Of a stretch of 64,000 bases of DNA, positions 60,697 through 64,000 are shown one piece after another. Numbering within the stretch: the first letter of the stretch is position 1; every line of letters starts with the position of its first letter. Where the stretch lies: the NCBI GenBank assembly GCA_949295025.1, contig CASFJK010000003.1:34858-98857 (forward strand), written 5' to 3'. The notes beneath the pieces were generated by a model. It searched no databases and was not told the origin of the DNA. It saw only the letters and a list, made by a program, of their open reading frames with translations. The position numbers and the translations under genes are program-made. The DNA is from an uncultured Pseudomonadota bacterium. GTDB lineage: Bacteria > Pseudomonadota > Alphaproteobacteria > RF32 > CAG-239.

Positions 60697-61967
60697 AACC
60701 GCTGCTCCAATATATAATTAACTGCCTCTGACAAATTCTGACAGTGATAATCTGCTTTTTCTGATGAAGGAATATTTCCAACTAAAATTGTTTTACAACC
60801 AGCCGCTCTTCCCGCTTTAACATCGCTTTCTCTATCTCCAATCATCCAAGAATTAGTAAGATTAATGTTATAATCTTGAGCTGCTTTTAAGAGCATTCCC
60901 GGTTTGGGTTTGCGACATTTACAATCAATCTTGAGTTCTGGAATTTCTCCTTCAAACCCCTTTTCCGGATGGTGCGGACAAAAATAAATGTCATCAAGAT
61001 AGGCTTTCTCTTGCCCTAAAGCGGTTTCAAGCTGCTTGTGCACTTCATCAACTTGCTCAAAAGTAACAAGACCTTTGGCTATCATGGGTTGGTTGGTTAC
61101 AACAATAGCTAAATAACCACTTTGATTTATTTTTTTGATAGAATCTGAAACCCCGTCAAGCATTTCAAAATTTTCAACGACCGGATTTTTATCCATATCT
61201 TTAATCAAAACACCATCACGATCTAAGAATATGGCTGGTCTTGGATTCTTTTTATTCAAGCGTTGAACTTTACCTGAAGCCACGTCTTCGCAGATTTTGG
61301 GCAAGCGGTCTTTGGTTCCCATATCTTTGATATATTCAGCTGACTTGTATGCGCATAAAACTTTACCAGCTTGCAGAATTTTTGGAAAAATATCTTTTCC
61401 AAAATCTTGTGGCACCATGGGGTCAATATAGTCAAAAACTTGCGTTGACAAGATATAGACTGCAGCGTTTACCAAATTGTGATATCTTTGACCTTCCGGA
61501 TGGGGTTTGGGGTAGAATGCTATAATTTTTTCTTCTTTTACTTCCAATAAATCACTATCATATGGGTGGTTATTAGGATGAACAAGAAGTGTTCCTATAG
61601 AATCCGTCTTTGCGTCAAATGTTTGCATGGATTGTATGTCAAAATCCATAACCACATCGCCGTAAAAGACCATAAATCTGTCGTTTAGCTTGTCTTTTAT
61701 GAGGCTTAAAGCACCGGCTGTACCTAATGGCTTTTCCTCAACAATGTGATGGATTTTAACGCCAAAACGTGTTCCGTCACCAAAATAATCAGAAATTACT
61801 TGAGCTAAATGACCTTCCAGCAAGAAAATTTCTTCAATGCCATAGCTTTGAGCAAGTTTTATTTGTCTTTCCAAGAGGGGAATTCCATCTATCGGACACA
61901 TTGGCTTTGGAATATCGGTTAAGCCAAGTCTGGTTCCTTTCCCTCCGGCCAAAATTACAAGTTGCAT
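60693..61967 (-). CDS. Fusion of heptose-1-phosphate nucleotidyltransferase (HddC-like) and heptose-1,7-bisphosphatase (GmhB-like)
   Basis: A 424-aa bifunctional protein. Residues 1-225: sugar nucleotidyltransferase (LAGGKGTRLGLTDIPKPM, FYGDVVMDFD). Residues about 245-424: HAD phosphatase of the GmhB type (AIFLDRDGVLIKD, IVVTNQP, zinc ligands in CPHHPEKGF and CKCRKPKPGM, GDRESDVKAGRAAG). It would perform the 7-phosphatase step and GDP-activation step of GDP-D-glycero-alpha-D-manno-heptose synthesis. These are usually two genes. Confidence 0.9.
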   Translation of the reverse strand: MQLVILAGGKGTRLGLTDIPKPMCPIDGIPLLERQIKLAQSYGIEEIFLLEGHLAQVISDYFGDGTRFGVKIHHIVEEKPLGTAGALSLIKDKLNDRFMVFYGDVVMDFDIQSMQTFDAKTDSIGTLLVHPNNHPYDSDLLEVKEEKIIAFYPKPHPEGQRYHNLVNAAVYILSTQVFDYIDPMVPQDFGKDIFPKILQAGKVLCAYKSAEYIKDMGTKDRLPKICEDVASGKVQRLNKKNPRPAIFLDRDGVLIKDMDKNPVVENFEMLDGVSDSIKKINQSGYLAIVVTNQPMIAKGLVTFEQVDEVHKQLETALGQEKAYLDDIYFCPHHPEKGFEGEIPELKIDCKCRKPKPGMLLKAAQDYNINLTNSWMIGDRESDVKAGRAAGCKTILVGNIPSSEKADYHCQNLSEAVNYILEQRL

Positions 61968-62911
61968 GCATCTTGCTCCAAAATATATTTGATGGCGAGC
62001 TTAACCGCTTCATCGGAAGAGTAAGATGCTTTCCAACCCAATTGATGAATTTTATCCAGATTATAAGCAAACTTAGGAACATCGCCAACCCAACCTCTGT
62101 CGCCGCCGGTATATCTGATTTTGGCATTTAGATTCATGGCTTGAATAACAAATTCGGCAATTTTTGTAACTGATGTTTGACCTTCCACACCCAAATTAAA
62201 ATAATTGATTTTGTCATTTGTATGATTGATGACAAATAAAATAGCATCAATCAAATCCTTGACATAAAGGTAAGGCTTTGCTTGTTTACCATCTCCCAAA
62301 ACCTCCAATTCGTCAGGATTTTTTTTCAGTTTTTTAACGAAATCATGCAAAATTCCGTGTGTGGTTCTTTCTCCGCAAACATTTGGAAAACGTGTAATCC
62401 ATGCTTGAATTCCATAGTTTTCAACAAAGCTTGAAATAAAAGCCTCACTAGCCAATTTACCCGCACCATAATGTGAGGCAGGAAACAAAGGACCATAATT
62501 TTCTTTAACCTCAGCACCGCCTGTTTGTCCATAAATGGCTGATGTTGAAGCAAACATTAACTTTTTAACATTATATTGACGCATTTTTTGCAAGACTGCA
62601 TAAGTTGTCAAAAATGTCATATCTAAATCGACATTGGGGTTTGCATGACTTCTTGCAATATCTGAATTTGCAGCCAAATGATAAACCATATCAAAATTAT
62701 GCTGCTTAAAGAGAGAATCCAATATTTCTTCGTGTAAAATATCACCTTCGATGAAAGTAAAATTAGGATTTTGCAAAGCCTGATTTAAATTACTTTTGCG
62801 GCCTAAAGAAAGGTTATCAAGAACAACGACCTTATTTCCAAGACTTAATAATCTATCTGTTAAATGGCTTCCTATAAAACCTGCACCGCCAGTTATTAAT
62901 ATTGAATTCAT
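61955..62911 (-). CDS. NAD-dependent epimerase/dehydratase (extended SDR), first gene of the glycan operon
   Basis: A 318-aa SDR: ILITGGAGFIGSHLTDRLL (4-22), DNLSLGRKSNL, Ser/Thr in FASTSAIYGQT and YGAGKLASEAF with Tyr-Lys near 145, and TRFPNVCGER. ATG 62911 follows AGAGGAAATA; an in-frame upstream extension to 62977 is not needed. Position before the heptose genes suggests action on GDP-heptose or another nucleotide sugar; the exact reaction is not readable. Overlaps the next gene by 13 nt. Confidence 0.88.
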   Translation of the reverse strand: MNSILITGGAGFIGSHLTDRLLSLGNKVVVLDNLSLGRKSNLNQALQNPNFTFIEGDILHEEILDSLFKQHNFDMVYHLAANSDIARSHANPNVDLDMTFLTTYAVLQKMRQYNVKKLMFASTSAIYGQTGGAEVKENYGPLFPASHYGAGKLASEAFISSFVENYGIQAWITRFPNVCGERTTHGILHDFVKKLKKNPDELEVLGDGKQAKPYLYVKDLIDAILFVINHTNDKINYFNLGVEGQTSVTKIAEFVIQAMNLNAKIRYTGGDRGWVGDVPKFAYNLDKIHQLGWKASYSSDEAVKLAIKYILEQDACNL

Positions 62912-63398
62912 TATTTCCTCTCTATTGATGAAATTCATAACAAAATTTAATTCTGCAATCACAGAAAGCCGAATCAAACCACCTTTTAAAAAGTATCATA
63001 TTCGATAAAAATAAACGGTGTTTTATACATTCTATTTTATTAATTTTGATTTCAGAAATTCTGCCTAGAATTATTACACGATTTAAACATAAATACACAT
63101 ACTGATTTTTAATTATTTGCATAAACATTTTATACAAATAATTAAAATTTTTTTTATTATATTTAAGTGTGTAAAATATAGTCATTTTGTTGCAATTTAT
63201 ATTATTTTAACCATCGTCTATTTTTGATATTTTGAGAATCATCATATAGATATTTATATTAATTGCAAGACAAAAAAAATTATTTCAAAGCCTAGAAAAA
63301 TCAGGATTTTTTATTAATATAATGCATTATGTATTTATACATACAATATGTGTCTAATATACTCTCCTATATGTTTGAGAAACGAGGATTAAACACAC
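62912..63398. other. AT-rich leader/intergenic region upstream of the glycan operon
   Basis: No coding sequence or tRNA found in this stretch. It holds the promoter at 63156-63185 and a leader of about 240 nt before ATG 62911. Within it CAGAAATTCTG (63053-63063) is a perfect 11-bp palindrome. No JUMPstart/ops-like GGCGGTAG element seen. Confidence 0.6.
63156..63185 (-). promoter_or_regulatory. Promoter of the surface-glycan operon
   Basis: Minus-strand ATGACT (4/6), 18-bp spacer, perfect TATAAT. No other candidate with comparable hexamers was seen in this gap. Confidence 0.5.
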
Positions 63399-63431
63399 AA
63401 AAAAAGAGGTGCAATTTGCACCCCTTTTTTG
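63399..63431 (-). terminator. Terminator of the rplM-rpsI operon
   Basis: AAAAAAG-x-GGTGCAA / TTGCACC-x-CTTTTTT, 25 nt after the rpsI stop. Confidence 0.85.
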
Positions 63432-63455
63432 TATCTTGTTTCCAAGCCCAAACGA

Positions 63456-63914
63456 TTAACGTTTAGAGAATTGGTAAGAACGACGAGCTTTTGCACGACC
63501 GTATTTTTTACGTTCAACAGTACGATCATCGCGGGTCAAGAAGCCAGCTTTCTTCAAAGCAGCTCTCAATTCCGGCTCATATTCGTTCAAAGCTTTAGAA
63601 ATACCGTGTTTGATAGCACCGGCTTGACCAGACAAGCCACCACCTTTAACAGTGCAAACAACGTCAAATTCATTAACGCGATTAGCAACTTCAAACGGTT
63701 GGTTGATAATCATTTTCAAAACCGGACGAGCAAAATATTGGTCAATGGATTTGTCATTGATAGTGATGTTGCCTTTACCGGGTTTAATCCATACGCGAGC
63801 TACAGCGTCTTTTCTTTTACCTGTGGCATAAGAACGACCCAATTTGTCGCGGTTGGGTTTACGAACCTTAACTTCTTCGTTGTTAGAGGCGTTTTTGATT
63901 TCTTGCAAATCCAT
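63456..63914 (-). CDS. rpsI: 30S ribosomal protein S9
   Basis: A 152-aa protein. After a 25-residue charged lead, [19 protein letters not shown] starts the S9 fold; [19 protein letters not shown] is near 90-108; the C-terminus ends SKR, whose Arg contacts tRNA in the P site. Start overlaps the rplM stop by 1 nt (TAATG). Confidence 0.97.
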   Translation of the reverse strand: MDLQEIKNASNNEEVKVRKPNRDKLGRSYATGKRKDAVARVWIKPGKGNITINDKSIDQYFARPVLKMIINQPFEVANRVNEFDVVCTVKGGGLSGQAGAIKHGISKALNEYEPELRAALKKAGFLTRDDRTVERKKYGRAKARRSYQFSKR

Positions 63915-64000
63915 TATAATGCACTCCTTTTATTTTTCGGGTTCTGAGCAGCAATATCCAAAACAATCGGATTTTGAGCTGTGTGCGGGTGATTTTCACC
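63914..64000 (-). CDS. rplM: 50S ribosomal protein L13, C-terminal fragment
   Basis: Last 28 codons, running off the window end: [20 protein letters not shown] and a Lys-rich tail. This is the conserved HPHxAQxP end of L13. Standard rplM-rpsI pair. Confidence 0.93.
   Translation of the reverse strand, partial: GENHPHTAQNPIVLDIAAQNPKNKRSAL

Noticed and set aside
62912-63398. Possible tRNA or small RNA in the AT-rich gap before the glycan operon
   Set aside because: No cloverleaf, T-loop or strong GC stem is visible; only weak hairpins and the promoter.
63429-63947. Long plus-strand frame opposite rpsI
   Set aside because: It is the antisense of the S9 coding sequence; composition follows rpsI codon structure and there is no promoter or RBS.

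Overview
The window reads as chromosomal DNA from an AT-rich alphaproteobacterium, probably a host-associated or gut, low-oxygen lineage (Rhodospirillales or RF32-like; the lineage is inferred from gene order and amino-acid style, with no database search). The supporting gene order is DUF177-rpmF-plsX-fabH-ihfA-merR with a divergent bamE, priA next to an F1 operon ordered atpH-A-G-D-C with no F0 genes, xerC beside priA, and a dgt-SPOR-nagZ-tatA-like run. Genes are tightly packed and often overlap by 1-14 nt. Nearly every transcription unit ends in an A-stem-T hairpin that can serve both strands. I saw no tRNA, rRNA, CRISPR array or insertion sequence.

Layout. 1-1.0 kb: end of a DNA-repair glycosylase gene and an unknown gene. 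1.0-5.3 kb (-): lipid/ribosome/IHF operon with a deaminase at its end. 5.4-12.2 kb: bamE, mfd with a TerB-like partner, and divergent recG. 12.3-16.1 kb (-): three unrecognised genes, one with a possible papain-like Cys/His domain, around a glycerol-1-phosphate dehydrogenase. 16.3-25.1 kb: F1-ATPase, priA, a small membrane protein and xerC, with an imperfect tandem repeat at the xerC 3' end. 25.4-29.7 kb (-): xthA-rnr-S41 protease, then rpmG (L33, 55 aa). 29.8-34.5 kb (+): dgt, SPOR protein, site-2 protease, nagZ, a small TatA-like protein and an unknown gene. 34.5-39.5 kb: a molybdopterin-binding/NTP-transferase fusion, a two-subunit CoA-transferase, surE and a zeta-toxin-like kinase.

39.7-62.9 kb (-) is one almost uninterrupted surface-glycan locus of 21 genes. 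Its promoter-proximal end makes GDP-D-glycero-alpha-D-manno-heptose (SDR, an hddC-gmhB fusion, hddA, gmhA). The middle has glycosyltransferases, a GT2-TupA ATP-grasp fusion and a CapA-like protein. A second block looks like a polyprenyl-phosphate pentose route: PRPP synthetase, UbiA-type phosphoribosyltransferase, PgpA-like phosphatase, SDR, SMR-type transporter and a multi-span GT. The distal end has an AlgI/AlgJ-like O-acetylation pair and more glycosyltransferases. Three of its proteins share one extracytoplasmic module, and three glycosyltransferases carry a tandem 'FIPLL' repeat. This locus is the best candidate for a poorly described system. 63.4-64 kb holds rpsI and the end of rplM.

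Two respiratory assembly genes often found in these alphaproteobacterial neighbourhoods are absent: sdhE between mfd and recG, and the cytochrome-bc1 chaperone gene between bamE and DUF177. That fits reduced aerobic respiration, but it is inference only.
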